From DATFVJ01 sp963820395 (GTDB lineage: Bacteria > Actinomycetota > Actinomycetes > Streptosporangiales > Streptosporangiaceae): DNA of 64,000 nucleotides. The notes below the pieces were generated by a model, which was not told where the DNA came from, ran no database searches, and was given only the letters and a program-made list of their open reading frames with translations. The translations under genes were made by a program, and so were the position numbers. Shown piece after piece: positions 6,806 through 16,705 of the stretch; position 1 is the first letter of the stretch; the number at the start of each line of letters is the position of its first letter. The stretch is from NCBI GenBank assembly GCA_963820395.1, contig CAWGAE010000007.1:248001-312000 (forward strand). Reading direction: 5' to 3'.

Positions 6806-8419
6806 CCTAAGCTCGTCATTTAACCTCGACTGCCCGGCCTGGCAGAAATTGTCGATCTTGTCCGGCGTGTCGCCGTGACGTGAGACGGCCACCGCACAAT
6901 GATCTTCGGGTTCCTACCAAGATCCCGGAGACAAGGGCGGTAGCCGTGGCGTTCAGTATGGCGTGGCTTGAGGCTGAGGTCGAGGCCCGGGCGGAAGAGG
7001 ACCAGCCCCGGGGCCGGCTGGCGGCCTTCCGCCGTGAGCTGTACCGGTGCTTCACCCGCCGTGCCGACGAGCTGGCTGAGCTCGCCGATGCTGTGCTGTG
7101 CGCGGATGGCCCGGTGAAAACCCTGGCGGGGCTGTCGCTGGTACCGGAGCACCGTCGCGGGCACGGCGCGCTGTATGACGCGGTCGATCACGGCCGGGTC
7201 GATATCGCGCGGCTGCGCCGGGCAGTGGCCGGGCTGCCGCTGCCGCGATCGGCGGACGGGCGGCTGATGCTGGCGGTGGACGTGAGCAACTGGCTGCGGC
7301 CGGACGCGGCCACCAGCCCGGAGCGCCTGTTCTGCCACGTCTACGGGCGCGGCAGGGGCCAGGCGCAGATGATCCCGGGCTGGCCGTACTCGGTGGTGGC
7401 CGCCCTGGAACCAGGCCGCACCTCGTGGACGGCGGTGTTGGACGCGATCCGCCTCGGCCCCGATGACGATGACACAGAGGTGACCGCCGCGCAGGTCCGC
7501 GAGGTCGTGGAACGGCTGGTGCGCGCCGGGCACTGGCGCGGGGGTGACCCGCACATTCTGGTCATCTTCGATGCCGGGTATGACGTGACCAGGCTGGCGT
7601 ACCTGCTGGCGGACCTTCCGGTGGAGCTGCTGGGCCGGCTGCGCTCGGACCGGGTGCTGTGCTTCCCCGCGCCGTTACCGGGCGGCAGGCCGGGCCGGCC
7701 GTCCCGGCACGGCCGCCAGTTCAAGCTCGCCGAGGACGCGACCTGGCCCACGCCGACGGTGGCCACGGTGAAACAGACCCCCCGCTACGGGACGGCGGCA
7801 GCCCGTGCCTGGGACCGGCTGCACCCCCGGCTGGCCGCCCGCGCCGCCTGGGCCGGCCACAGCGGAGCTGCCGGTCATCGAGGGCACACTGATCCGCCTT
7901 CAGGTGGATCACCTGCCCGGCGACCGTGACCCCAAGCCGGTGTGGCTGTGGTCGTCGCGAACCGGCGCCAGCGCGGATGAGGTGGACCGGCTGTGGCAGG
8001 CGTTCCTGCGCCGGTCCGGCCATAGAGCACACCTTCCGCCTGTTCAAACAGACACTCGGCTGGACCGCCCCCAAGATCCGCGACCCGCATGCCGCCGACC
8101 GCTGGACCTGGCTGATCACCGCCTGCCACGCCCAGCTCCGGCTGGCCCGCCCTCTCGCCACCGACCTGCGCCGCCCCTGGGAACGCCCGGCCCCTCCCGC
8201 CCGGCTCACCCCCGCGAGGGTCCGCCGGGGATTCCGGAACCTCCGCGCGACGACCGCCTGCCCGGCCGGCGCGCCGAAACCCGGCAAGCCCGGCCCCGGA
8301 CGGCCGCCTGGATCGAAGAACCGCCGCCCAGCCACCCGTCACGACGTCGGGAAGAACCGCAAAGCGGAAACAACCCGGCCCCACGACACGAAGCAGAAAG
8401 GTTAAACGACAAGCTAAGG
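6806..8419 (+). mobile_element. Degenerate IS element with terminal inverted repeats
   Basis: Imperfect inverted repeats of 21 bp (18 matching positions) lie at 6806-6826 and 8399-8419 and enclose one broken transposase gene. The left end sits right after the bldC terminator. The right end overlaps by six bases the left end of the next element, so the two elements abut. Confidence 0.7.
6946..8405 (+). pseudogene. Transposase (IS701/NF041680-like) with two frameshifts
   Basis: The first frame runs from MAFSMAWLEAEVEARAEEDQ with LMLAVDVSNWLRPDA, the first acidic DDE region, and HILVIFDAGYDVTRLAYL. The frame changes near 7858 (GELPVIEGTLIRLQ continues) and again near 8022 (IEHTFRLFKQTLGWTAPKI continues). 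Together they make a full-length transposase of the type annotated as IS701-like or NF041680 in actinobacteria. Two lesions mean it is unlikely to be active. Confidence 0.75.
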
Positions 8420-9697
8420 GCTCGCGCTATAACTACCTCCCTTGGTTCGCGTGTGTCGTGTCGTCGTGCGGGATCGCGGGGATCGTGTAGTTCCAGTCGC
8501 CGTGGAAGTCGTGGCGGCGCAGGTGCCGGGCCTCGAAGGTCTTCATGTCCTTGTCCGGGATCTTGATTCCGCTGGGGTAGGTGCCCGTGTCCAGGACGGC
8601 GGTGACCTTCAGGCCGGTCCTGGTGGTGACCGCGCTGATCGTCTCGATGATGACCTCGTGGGAGGTCAGCGGCCGTCCCCGCCAGTTCATGGTGATCGCC
8701 GAGAACAGCCGGTGCTCGATCTTGTTCCACTTGCTGGTGCCCGGCGGCAGATGAAGCACGCTGACGTCCAGGCCGGTCCCGGCGGCGAACGCGGCCAGCT
8801 CGGTCTTCCATAACCGCAGCCGGCTGCCGTTGGAGCCACCCGAATCGGCGGTGATCAGCAACCGGCCGGCCTGCGGGTAGGCGGCCCGGCCGATCGTGTC
8901 CCACCAGCCGGCCCGAGCGGGTCAACGTGCACGACTTCGCGGACAAGCAGCTGGGCAAGGCGGTGCCCTACGGGGTATACGACCTGACCGCGAACACCGG
9001 CTGGGTCAACGTCGGCACCGATCACGACACCGGCGCGTTCGCGGTCGCCTCGATCCGCGTCTTTCTTCTTGCAGTCCACGCTGATCACCGGATCACCGCT
9101 GCCCTGGAAGGCCACCACCTGCGCGTTGATGTACCGGAACTGGGCGTCACGATCAGGGTGCTGCTTCCCCTCGACCGTCTTGGCATTGCCCTGCAGGCTG
9201 TAACCGGCCGATCTGAGCAGCCGGGCCACCGTCCGCGCTGTCACCGCATGACCCTGCCCGGTCAGCTCGCCAGCCAGACGCGCGGTGGACCTGGTCGTCC
9301 AGCGAAGCGGCGAACACGGATCCCCACGCGATTCCGGATCGACCAGCGCCTCCAGCGCGGGCAGCAGCTGCGCGTCGGTGTCCAGCGCCGAAGGCCGCCC
9401 GCCGCCCGGGCCACGCACCCGCCCATCCGGCTCGGCCCCGGCCTCAAGTTCGCTCCTGCCCCGGCGCACCGTCTTGGCATCCGCGCCGGTGGCCCGGGCG
9501 ACCACCGCCACACCCCCGGCACCCAGCGCCTGCGCCTCCACGCCCAGCCACAGCCGCCGCTGCCGCTCGTCCAGATACGGGCGAATCTTTACGAACCGGG
9601 CAGTGATCTCATCCTCAGTCAGCACCCACCGGGCCTACCACAAACCACCAGGGGATATCTCGGACAACGCCACATAGTTACTGCGCAAGCCCTAAGG
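8414..9697 (-). mobile_element. ISAzo13-family element with an internal inversion
   Basis: Inverted ends at 8414-8435 and 9675-9696 match at 18 of 22 positions. Between them lies one transposase gene on the minus strand, but its central part of about 150 bp is flipped to the plus strand. Confidence 0.7.
8433..9625 (-). pseudogene. ISAzo13-family transposase with inverted middle
   Basis: The N-terminal part (MLTEDEITARFVKIRPYLDE to VISVDCKKKD, 9625 to about 9062) and C-terminal part (RLLITADSGGSNGSRLRLWK to THANQGR, about 8905 to 8433) are on the minus strand. The missing middle (ERVNVHDFADKQLGKAVPYG to AFAVASIR) reads on the plus strand from about 8906 to 9058. All family blocks are therefore present but one is inverted, so the gene cannot make a functional transposase. 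Confidence 0.8.
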
Positions 9698-9816
9698 TGG
9701 TAGCCGAACACCCTGCGGACCGGCGTGAGCTGATCAGGTTTACCTGCAGCCGTATCGGCTGCCTCCCGAGCGGCAGTGGTCGCGCTCGCGCTCCACGCTG
9801 ATAACCAGCGGTACCT

Positions 9817-10413
9817 TGTGCCGCTCGAATAATCGATTGAGTGGCTGACCTGCGCTATCGCCAGCAGGCTTGACGCGGTGCTGGTTGGCTGGCCAGATAC
9901 TGCTCAAGATCGTGTACCTGCTGACGTGCCGGGTACTCGGCGTAGCCGTCCTGGTCTTGCGCGGGGACCGGGCGAAGGATGCGGAGCTGCTGGTGCTCCG
10001 GCACGAGAACGCAGTGCTACGCCGCCATCTCGGCCGAGCGCGTTACGCGCCGGCCGACCGAGTGTGGTTCGCCGCGCTGGCACGGCTCCTCCCCCGCAGG
10101 CGCTGGACCGAGATCTTCCCCGTGACGCCCGCGACGCTGCTGGCCTGGCACCGCAAACTGGCCGCGAACAAGTACGACACGAGCAGTCGGCGCAGGCCCG
10201 GCCGCCCGCCGATTGACCTGGGCATCGCCCGCCTTGCCGTTCGCCTGGCGAAAGAGAATCCGCTGTGGGGATACCGCCGGGTCCACGGCGAGCTGACCAA
10301 ACTCGGCGTGACGGTCGCGCCGTCCACGGTGTGGCAGATCCTGCATGCCGCGGGCATTGATCCAGCCCCTCGTCGCTCGGGCCCGACGTGGCGGCAGTTC
10401 CTGCACGCCCTGT
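9817..10413 (+). pseudogene. N-terminal half of an rve-type transposase element
   Basis: The left terminal repeat (TGTGCCGCTCGAAT, 9817-9830) is shared with the element at 19410. The coding part starts around LLKIVYLLTCRVLGVAVL and includes GDRAKDAELLVLRHENAVLR, the N-terminal helix-turn-helix block, then stops matching after SGPTWRQFLHA. It runs into a CTGTGGGGTGCCAAAAG end-type sequence, so the catalytic domain has been lost. Confidence 0.8.
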
Positions 10414-10490
10414 GGGGTGCCAAAAGTCGGCCATGCATGTGACCTGCGGACACACGGGAGCGGTGTGGCGGTCCGGCATGATGATCAGCC

Positions 10491-11556
10491 GTGTCGATGC
10501 GCCTGATGTACCTGATCTTCGTCCGGCTCTGCGGCTGGCTCGTCCTGCTCAGTCGCTCGCCGACCTCCAAGAACACCGAGCTGCTCGTGCTGCGGCACGA
10601 GGTCGCCGTGCTGCGCCGCACCAATCCCCGGCCACGGCTCGACTGGGCCGACCGCGCCGTCCTCGCCGCGCTGATCCGGCTCCTGCCGGCAAAGCTGCGG
10701 ATGCACCGGCTGGTCACGCCCGGCACCGTGCTCCGCTGCCACCGCCGCCTGGTCACCCGGAAATGGACTTACCCGAACCAGACGGGACGGCCGCCGGTCA
10801 GCACCGAGATCACCGCGCTGATCGAGCGCCTCGCCACCGAGAACCACGGCTGGGGTACCAGCGGATCCAAGGCGAGCTGCTCAAGCTCGGCCACCGGGTC
10901 GGCGCATCCACGATCCGCCGCGTCCTCAAAGCACTGCGGATCCCTCCCGCGCCGAAGCGACGCACCAATACCACCTGGCGGCAGTCCCTGCGCGCCCAAG
11001 CTGCGACGATGCTCGCCACCGACTTCTTTCACGTGGACTGCGCCGTGACGCTCCGCCGCCTGTACTGCCTGTTCGTGATGGAGGGCGGCAGCCGCAACGT
11101 GCACATTCTGGGGGTGACCGCCAACCCGGACGGGCCGTGGACCACGCAGCAGATCCGCAATCTCCTGATGGACCTCGGCGACCGCGCCGCGGGCTTCCGG
11201 TTCCTGGTCCGCGACCGGGCCGGGCAGTTCACCGAATCGTTCAACGCGGCCTGGCCAGCGCCGGTATCGAGGCCGTGAAGATCCCGCCCCGGAGCCCTCG
11301 GGCGAACGCCTATGCCGAAAGGTTCGTGCTCACCGCCCGGACCGAGGTCACCGACCGGATGCTGATCTTCGGCGAACGGCACCTGCGGACGGTCCTGACC
11401 GAGTATGCCCGGCACTACAACGGACGACGGCCCCATCGCAGCCGCCAGCTCCGCCCGCCCCGGCCCGACCACCCCCCCGCTGACCTCTCCCAGCAGCAGA
11501 TCAAGCGCCGGGCTGTCCTCGGCGGCCTCCTCAACGAATACGAGCGGGCCGCATAG
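10491..11556 (+). pseudogene. rve-type transposase with two frameshifts
   Basis: The frame begins MSMRLMYLIFVRLCGWLVLL. It shifts near 10857 (continuing YQRIQGELLKLGHRVGAS and ATDFFHVDCAVTL, the first catalytic Asp) and again near 11255 (continuing AGIEAVKIPPRSPRANAYAE and HYNGRRPHRS). All catalytic blocks are present but split over three frames. It is a different subgroup from the copies at 9817 and 19493. Confidence 0.85.
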
Positions 11557-11619
11557 AAGCCCAGCTCAAGACCAGTGGCCGAGTTCTGGAACCTCACAGG
11601 GTCGCCCCGCCCCCTCTCA

Positions 11620-11654
11620 CACCACCGGACATGCGGGCCCGGATCCGGCGGTTC
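11620..11654 (-). ncRNA. Group II intron domain V-like hairpin
   Basis: Read on the minus strand, GAACCGCCGGATCCGGGCCC and the following GCATGTCCGGTGGTGT can fold as a domain V-type hairpin. It starts two bases after the stop codon of the maturase remnant. The stem allows one G.U pair. This fits the expected order of intron-encoded protein then domain V. Confidence 0.5.
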
Positions 11655-11655
11655 G

Positions 11656-11994
11656 TCAGGCCGCTGAGTTGAAGCGCTGCCTGGTGGCGGTCATGGTTTC
11701 CAGGCCGAGGTGATTCCAGTAGGTGTTGGGCAGAGCCAAGCTAAGGACCTGGGAGCCTGCGATTCGCCAGTATCCCTTGCTGCTCCCGCCCCATTTGCGG
11801 ACGTTGCTCTCGGAGATACCTCTTACTCGCAGGTTGTGCCGCCTGGCGGCGGTGGTCTTCCATTCCTTCCAGCGGATCTGCCGCAGGCGACAGCGTAGCC
11901 ATCTATCCGTCTCGCGGACCAGGTTCCCGGTGTCCACGAGCCGGAAGTAGGCCATCCAGCCGATGGTGAACAGGTTGAGCCTGGCTAGCCGGGT
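11656..11994 (-). pseudogene. C-terminal maturase (GIIM) part of a group II intron protein
   Basis: The frame contains LNLFTIGWMAYFRLVDT, LVRETDRWLRCRLRQIRWKE and SSKGYWRIAGS, hallmarks of the maturase domain at the end of group II intron reverse transcriptases. The reverse transcriptase domain with its YADD motif is absent, so only the intron's 3' part survives. The break on the N-terminal side is near 11994. Confidence 0.8.
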
Positions 11995-12104
11995 AGTTGG
12001 GGACCCTCCGGCCGCCACCGCATGGGCGCATGGCCAGGGCGAGCGCCCGAAGTCGTAGGGCAGTCGCTAGGCGCGCTAGTCATCGCGAGCCCGCATGGCA
12101 GCGC

Positions 12105-12260
12105 TCAGAAGTAGTGTTTCCGTCCGCCGACCGCGTGACCGGCAACCCCCAGCAACGCCAGGATCACGCCAATCACGAGTACAACGATACCGATCGTCCA
12201 GATAATAGCGATTTTGGCGATGAACCCGATAATGAGGAGAATTACGCCGAGAATGATCAA
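12105..12260 (-). CDS. DUF6131-family small membrane protein
   Basis: The 51-residue product reads IILGVILLIIGFIAKIAII and ends in GRKHYF, with two hydrophobic segments. This is the pattern of the DUF6131 family of actinobacteria (function unknown). I chose the TTG start at 12260 because an AGGAG site precedes it and the family begins at this residue. The frame is intact and ends shortly before the group II intron remnant. Confidence 0.8.
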   Translation of the reverse strand: MIILGVILLIIGFIAKIAIIWTIGIVVLVIGVILALLGVAGHAVGGRKHYF

Positions 12261-12670
12261 GGGGGGCTCCTGGCAGCTGGTAGCCGCCGTCCTGGACGGG
12301 GGCAAGGGACTATTCTGGATGCTAAGTAGGTCAAACCGCACGGCTTGGGTCGCTGCGCGCGAGGCCCGGTCTGCTGGCCCGCCCGTGGCCGGCGGGCTTC
12401 TGCATCTTCCCGTCCTTCTCGTAGCTGCGCCTGTCTTGGCCGGGTCCGATGAGTCAAGGCTCGCGAAGCGACCGTGCAGCGGCCTGGCCCTGACGCGGAG
12501 GACCCGAGCGGCTGGCCGGTTCCGGGTGACCGTGGCTGACCGTTGATTGCGGGGGTTAAATTGCGCGCGGGTTGCACGGTGATCTTGGGCTACCTCACCC
12601 GTTGCCTGGTACTCCCCGTCCTTCCGATAGCTGCCATCCCTTGGCCTTGACACGGAGGACCCGGGCGAGA
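12261..12670. other. Intergenic region, no supported gene
   Basis: Long open frames here are Arg/Pro-rich on both strands and have no recognisable motif. I see no RNA or repeat structure. It probably holds the promoter of the small membrane protein gene. Confidence 0.4.
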
Positions 12671-13069
12671 TCATGTCACCGCGAGGGGGACGGGATGCCC
12701 AGCCACTGGCGCGGCCATCCGCCGGGAGCGTCCGGGGTTGCCGACCGCCTCGTCCACGCTGGCATGGACGGAGAAGACATCGATCAAGCGGGTGAGGGTA
12801 AGAACCCGCAGCACCTGCTGCTGCGGCGCGGCTAGCAGCAGATCACCCCCGGCGTGCCGGGCTTGCTTTCGCGCATCCGCTAGCCCTGCCACGCCGCTGC
12901 AGTCGATGAACTCCAGGCGTGCCAGATCGACGATGATCTCGCGCTCGCGGGCCGCGACCGCCGCGAGCGCAGCCGCGACACTCGCGGCGTCTACTATGTC
13001 AAGCTCCCCGCGCAACGCGACGACAACCTGACCATCACATTCGCGGGTACTCATATCCACGCTGACCAT
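12671..13069 (-). CDS. STAS-domain anti-sigma factor antagonist
   Basis: From the ATG at 13069 (AGGAGGG about nine bases upstream) the product starts MVSVDMSTRECDGQVVVALR. One STAS domain spans most of the protein, with the conserved loop FIDCSGVAGL carrying the serine that anti-sigma kinases phosphorylate in the SpoIIAA/RsbV family. Such proteins release a sigma factor from its anti-sigma partner when unphosphorylated. A longer tail after SVDEAVGN is Pro/Arg-rich. No cognate kinase lies next to it; the nearest HATPase remnant is at 22 kb. Confidence 0.85.
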   Translation of the reverse strand: MVSVDMSTRECDGQVVVALRGELDIVDAASVAAALAAVAAREREIIVDLARLEFIDCSGVAGLADARKQARHAGGDLLLAAPQQQVLRVLTLTRLIDVFSVHASVDEAVGNPGRSRRMAAPVAGHPVPLAVT

Positions 13070-13308
13070 GGGGGCGCCCTCCTGCCTCAGCAGCAAGGCG
13101 GGGTCTCGACCCGGCGGCTAGCTCACCAGCTTTCACCGTGAACACTACGCCGCATGCCCGACCGTGTCCCTACCTGGGCGATGCCCCAATCTGCGGTGCC
13201 AGTCCACTCAGCCAGCCCGGCCGCAGTTGCCCGCCACAACCGGCTGCGGGAAAGAAGATCGCTCGCGTGACGGCAGGTGCCTGGCGCCGCTGTGGGCGGG
13301 TGACATGG

Positions 13309-16266
13309 TCACGGGTGCCCTTTAGCCGCGGCTGGCGGTGCGGCACCGGGGTATCCGAGGCCGGCCGCGTACAGGCCGCAAAGCGCGGTGTTGAACGACG
13401 GGATCTCGCCGAACTTCGGGTGGTTGGTGAACAGCGAGAAGACATCGGGGTCGTCGCCGAGGACGTTGTCGGCGAAGCCCTGTAGTGCCTTCTTCGGACC
13501 GACCTCGACGAACACCCGCGCCCCCGCGTCGTAGAGGGTGCGCAGGCCCTTGATGAACTGGACCGGCGACGCGATATGGCGGCCCAGGATGTCGAGCATC
13601 CGCTGGGTCACGTCGGCGTCGGTGCCGGCGACCGGATAGAACCCGCCGTCGACGTTGGCCACGATCGGCAGGACCGGCGGCCTCAGCCCGAGCCTGGCCA
13701 GCTGCTTCTTCAGCGGCCCGCTGATCGGCGCGACGATCGACGTGTGGAAGGCCATGCTGACCGGGATGCGCATGGCCGTGCGCCCGGCCCCGGCGAATTT
13801 CGCGACCGCCTGCTCGACGGCTTCGGTGGCGCCGCCGATGACGGCCTGGTGATAGCTGTTGATGTTGGCCATGACGACATAGCCGTCCAGCGAGGCCACG
13901 ACCCGCTCGATCTCGTCGAGCGGGGCCATGACGGCCGCCATCGCGCCGTTGTCGGGGATGTCCAGGCGGGACAGCTCCCAGCCGCGGGTGCTGACCACGT
14001 CCATTGTGGCCTCGAACGAGAGCGCGCCGGCGGCGGTGAGCGCCCCGTACTCGCCAACGCTGTGGCCCATCACCATGTCCGGCCGGATGCCGTAGGCGGC
14101 AAGCAACCGGGTGAGCGCCCAGCCGGCGGCCATCACCGCCGGCTGGATGATCTCGGTCTGCAGAAGCTGCTGATCGAGCCGGGCGACCGCGGCCGGGTCG
14201 TTCTGGTCAATGAAGATGTAACTGGTCAGCGGCTTGCCCAGAAGCGGCGTCATGATCCGGTCGGCGTCGGCGAACGTCTGCCCCACGATGGGTTCGGTCT
14301 CGCACAGTTCGCGCAGCATGTTGACGTACTGCGAGCCCTGGCCGGTGTAGAGGAAGGCGACCTTGGGCGCGGGGCCGTGGCCGAGGAAGATGCCGCGGGC
14401 CCGCAGCATCTTGGCAAGCGGCGCCGATCCCTTGACCAGTGCCGCCGCGGCGCGGCCGGCCCTGTCCGCAAGCTCAGCCGCGTCGCCGTAGTCGATGGCG
14501 GCGCGCACCTTCGCCCCGGCCAGGGCAGGGTCCGGCGCCCTGGGTTCGGGTGCCAGGCCCTTGGCCGCATCCTGCTGAACCCGGGTCAGCTGGGCGGCTA
14601 CGTCCGCATCGCTGTCGCCGCCCACCACCAGGGCGCCGCGCAGCGGCACCTTGGCAGTCACCGCGGCCGGGCCGTGGGCCGTGGCCCCGGCCGCGCCCGG
14701 GAGTCCCGTCGCCGCGCTGGCTGTCACCCGCTCGCCGCTCGCCGCCGCGGTGGCCCCGGCTGGCTCGCTTGTCACCGTCGCGGGGATGTCTGCGCCTGCG
14801 AACGTCTGCTGGTCGCCGTTCTTGTACTTGCCGGGGATGTACTCCTCCAGCACGACGTGGAAGTTGGTGCCGCCGAAGCCGAAGGCGCTGATGCCGCCGC
14901 GCCGCGCTCCACACGGTGGTGCCGGCCAGTCACGAAGCTCGGTGTTCACCCGGAACGGTGCGGTCGCCCAGTCGACGTTCGGGTTGGGGTCGACGAAGTT
15001 CAGGCTGGGCGGCAGCACCTTGTCATGCAGCGCCATGGTCATCTTGAACAGCCCGGCGGCGCCCGCCGCCGCCTTCAAGTGGCCGATGTTCGACTTCACC
15101 GAGCCGAGGGCGATCGAACCCGGGGTCACGTCGGCTCCCCCGAAGACAGCGCTAAGGCTTGCCAGCTCGGAGGCGTCGCCGGCCCTGGTCGACGTGCCGT
15201 GCGCCTCGAGGCAGGTCACGGTCGACGGGTCGAGGCCGGCGTTGCGCCAGCCCCGCTCGACCGCCAGCTTCTGCCCGACCGGGTTGGGGGCGGTGATCCC
15301 CTTGCCCTTGCCGTCGCTCGACCCCCCGACACCGAGCAGCACCGCGTAGATCTTGTCGCCGTCACGCTCGGCGTCGGCGAGCCGCTTGAGCACGAACAAC
15401 GCCGCGCCCTCGCCCATCACGAAGCCATCCGCCCCGGCGTCGAACGGACGCGTCCCCGTCGCGGAGAGCGCTCCGATCTTGCAGAACTTCACGAACCCGG
15501 TGACCGCCATGTTGCGGTCCACACCGCCGGTGATCACGGCGTCGTACTGGTCGTCAGCGAGCCCCGCCGCGGCCGAGGTGAGAGCGGCCAGCGCGGAGGC
15601 GCAGGCCGCGTCGGTGGTGTAGCCGGGCCCGCGGAAGTTGAGCAGGTTCGCGACCCGGCCGGCGAGGATGTTCGCGAGCTCGCCCGGCATCGTGTCCTCG
15701 TTGACCTCCGGCAGCTTACTTTGGAACAAGCTGGAGGCCTCCGCGATGATCGCCTCGCGGGCCCTCGCCGGTAGCCCGGCGAACGAAGGTGACTGGCGCA
15801 GGTCCGAGACGAACTCCGGCAGGTGGATGCGCAAGCTGGTCGCGTAGTGCTTGTCACCGCCGATCGCGTTGCCGAGCACCACGGCGACCCGCTCCGGATC
15901 TACCCCCCAATCCGGCCAGCCCGCGTCGGTGAGCGCCGCCCGTGCCGCCGACACCGCCCACTTCTGGCCGACGTCCATCTGCCCGGCAACCTTCGGCGGC
16001 ACCGGCAGCCGCCACTTGAGCGGCTCCCACGGGAACTCGCGGACCCACCCGCCGATGCGCGAATAGGTCTTATCGGGCGCCTTCCGGTCCTCGTCGTAGT
16101 ACAAGTCCGGATCCCACCGGTCCTTCGGGACATCGGTGATGCAGTACCGGCCCCCGGTAATGTTCTCCCAGAACGCAGCCGCGCTGGGCGCTTCGGGCAT
16201 GATGGCGCCCACACCGACGATGGCGATCGGCTGCGGCTGGCGTGAAGTTGAGTGGCTCGGGCTCAT
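13309..16266 (-). CDS. Type I polyketide synthase KS-AT didomain (PfaA-like)
   Basis: The 985-residue protein has a ketosynthase in residues 10-480: active Cys222 in TTDAACASAL, the His motifs EAHGTSTRAGD and NIGHLKAAAG. An acyltransferase follows from about 620 to 950, with FLYTGQGSQYVNM, the nucleophile motif GHSVGEYGAL and AFHTS. Similarity is closest to PUFA-synthase-like and related iterative enzymes. No ACP, ketoreductase or thioesterase follows: the protein stops in a Pro/Ala linker (GAAPPAAAKGHP). It must either use a separate carrier protein or be truncated. An AGGAG site lies 12 bases before the ATG, and an acyl-CoA dehydrogenase remnant sits 29 bp upstream on the same strand. Confidence 0.85.
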   Translation of the reverse strand: MSPSHSTSRQPQPIAIVGVGAIMPEAPSAAAFWENITGGRYCITDVPKDRWDPDLYYDEDRKAPDKTYSRIGGWVREFPWEPLKWRLPVPPKVAGQMDVGQKWAVSAARAALTDAGWPDWGVDPERVAVVLGNAIGGDKHYATSLRIHLPEFVSDLRQSPSFAGLPARAREAIIAEASSLFQSKLPEVNEDTMPGELANILAGRVANLLNFRGPGYTTDAACASALAALTSAAAGLADDQYDAVITGGVDRNMAVTGFVKFCKIGALSATGTRPFDAGADGFVMGEGAALFVLKRLADAERDGDKIYAVLLGVGGSSDGKGKGITAPNPVGQKLAVERGWRNAGLDPSTVTCLEAHGTSTRAGDASELASLSAVFGGADVTPGSIALGSVKSNIGHLKAAAGAAGLFKMTMALHDKVLPPSLNFVDPNPNVDWATAPFRVNTELRDWPAPPCGARRGGISAFGFGGTNFHVVLEEYIPGKYKNGDQQTFAGADIPATVTSEPAGATAAASGERVTASAATGLPGAAGATAHGPAAVTAKVPLRGALVVGGDSDADVAAQLTRVQQDAAKGLAPEPRAPDPALAGAKVRAAIDYGDAAELADRAGRAAAALVKGSAPLAKMLRARGIFLGHGPAPKVAFLYTGQGSQYVNMLRELCETEPIVGQTFADADRIMTPLLGKPLTSYIFIDQNDPAAVARLDQQLLQTEIIQPAVMAAGWALTRLLAAYGIRPDMVMGHSVGEYGALTAAGALSFEATMDVVSTRGWELSRLDIPDNGAMAAVMAPLDEIERVVASLDGYVVMANINSYHQAVIGGATEAVEQAVAKFAGAGRTAMRIPVSMAFHTSIVAPISGPLKKQLARLGLRPPVLPIVANVDGGFYPVAGTDADVTQRMLDILGRHIASPVQFIKGLRTLYDAGARVFVEVGPKKALQGFADNVLGDDPDVFSLFTNHPKFGEIPSFNTALCGLYAAGLGYPGAAPPAAAKGHP

Positions 16267-16295
16267 GAGGATCGCTCCTGGGTCGGGGGCGGCGA

Positions 16296-16651
16296 TCAGG
16301 CTCGCCCGTAAAGCGCGTCCGCGACGCGGTCCATGTCGGCTACCACCCCAGCCTGCGCGGCGTTCACCGCGTCCAGGCCGAGGCCGGCTACGAACGGGGT
16401 CATGTCGGTGCCTGCGCCAGCGCCGATCACCCAGCGCAGCCCGTCATGGGCCACCTCCTGCGCGGCCTCCCGCCCGAACACGCGGCTCCCCGCGGCAAGC
16501 GCCGCCGGATCGAACCGCCGGCCGGCCTTGCCTGGAAGGGCCTTGTCGGGAAGGGCCTTGTCGAGGGCGCGCGGGCGCGCGCGATCGTCATCTCCATAAT
16601 CTCTGATGCGCCTTCGTAGATCGTGGTGTTACGTACGTCGCGCGCCGCCGC
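16296..16651 (-). pseudogene. C-terminal remnant of an acyl-CoA dehydrogenase
   Basis: The sequence RNTTIYEGASEIMEMTIARA is the signature near the C-terminus of the family, but a frameshift follows. The second frame continues LDKALPDKALPGKAGRRFD and GREAAQEVAHDGLRWVIGAG to the stop. The N-terminal and central domains are missing. The KALPDKALPGKA stretch is a small internal duplication. It lies directly upstream of the KS-AT gene on the same strand and may once have been in its operon. Confidence 0.7.
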
Positions 16652-16705
16652 TCCCGATCTGCTCCCAGAATCGGAGCCGCCGCGGCGGCCTGGCTCACAG
16701 TTGAG

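Noticed and set aside
13576..15774. A 732-codon open frame on the plus strand
   Set aside because: It lies entirely antisense to the KS-AT gene, is rich in Arg, Gly and His, and has no motif or ribosome site. It is a GC-driven shadow frame.
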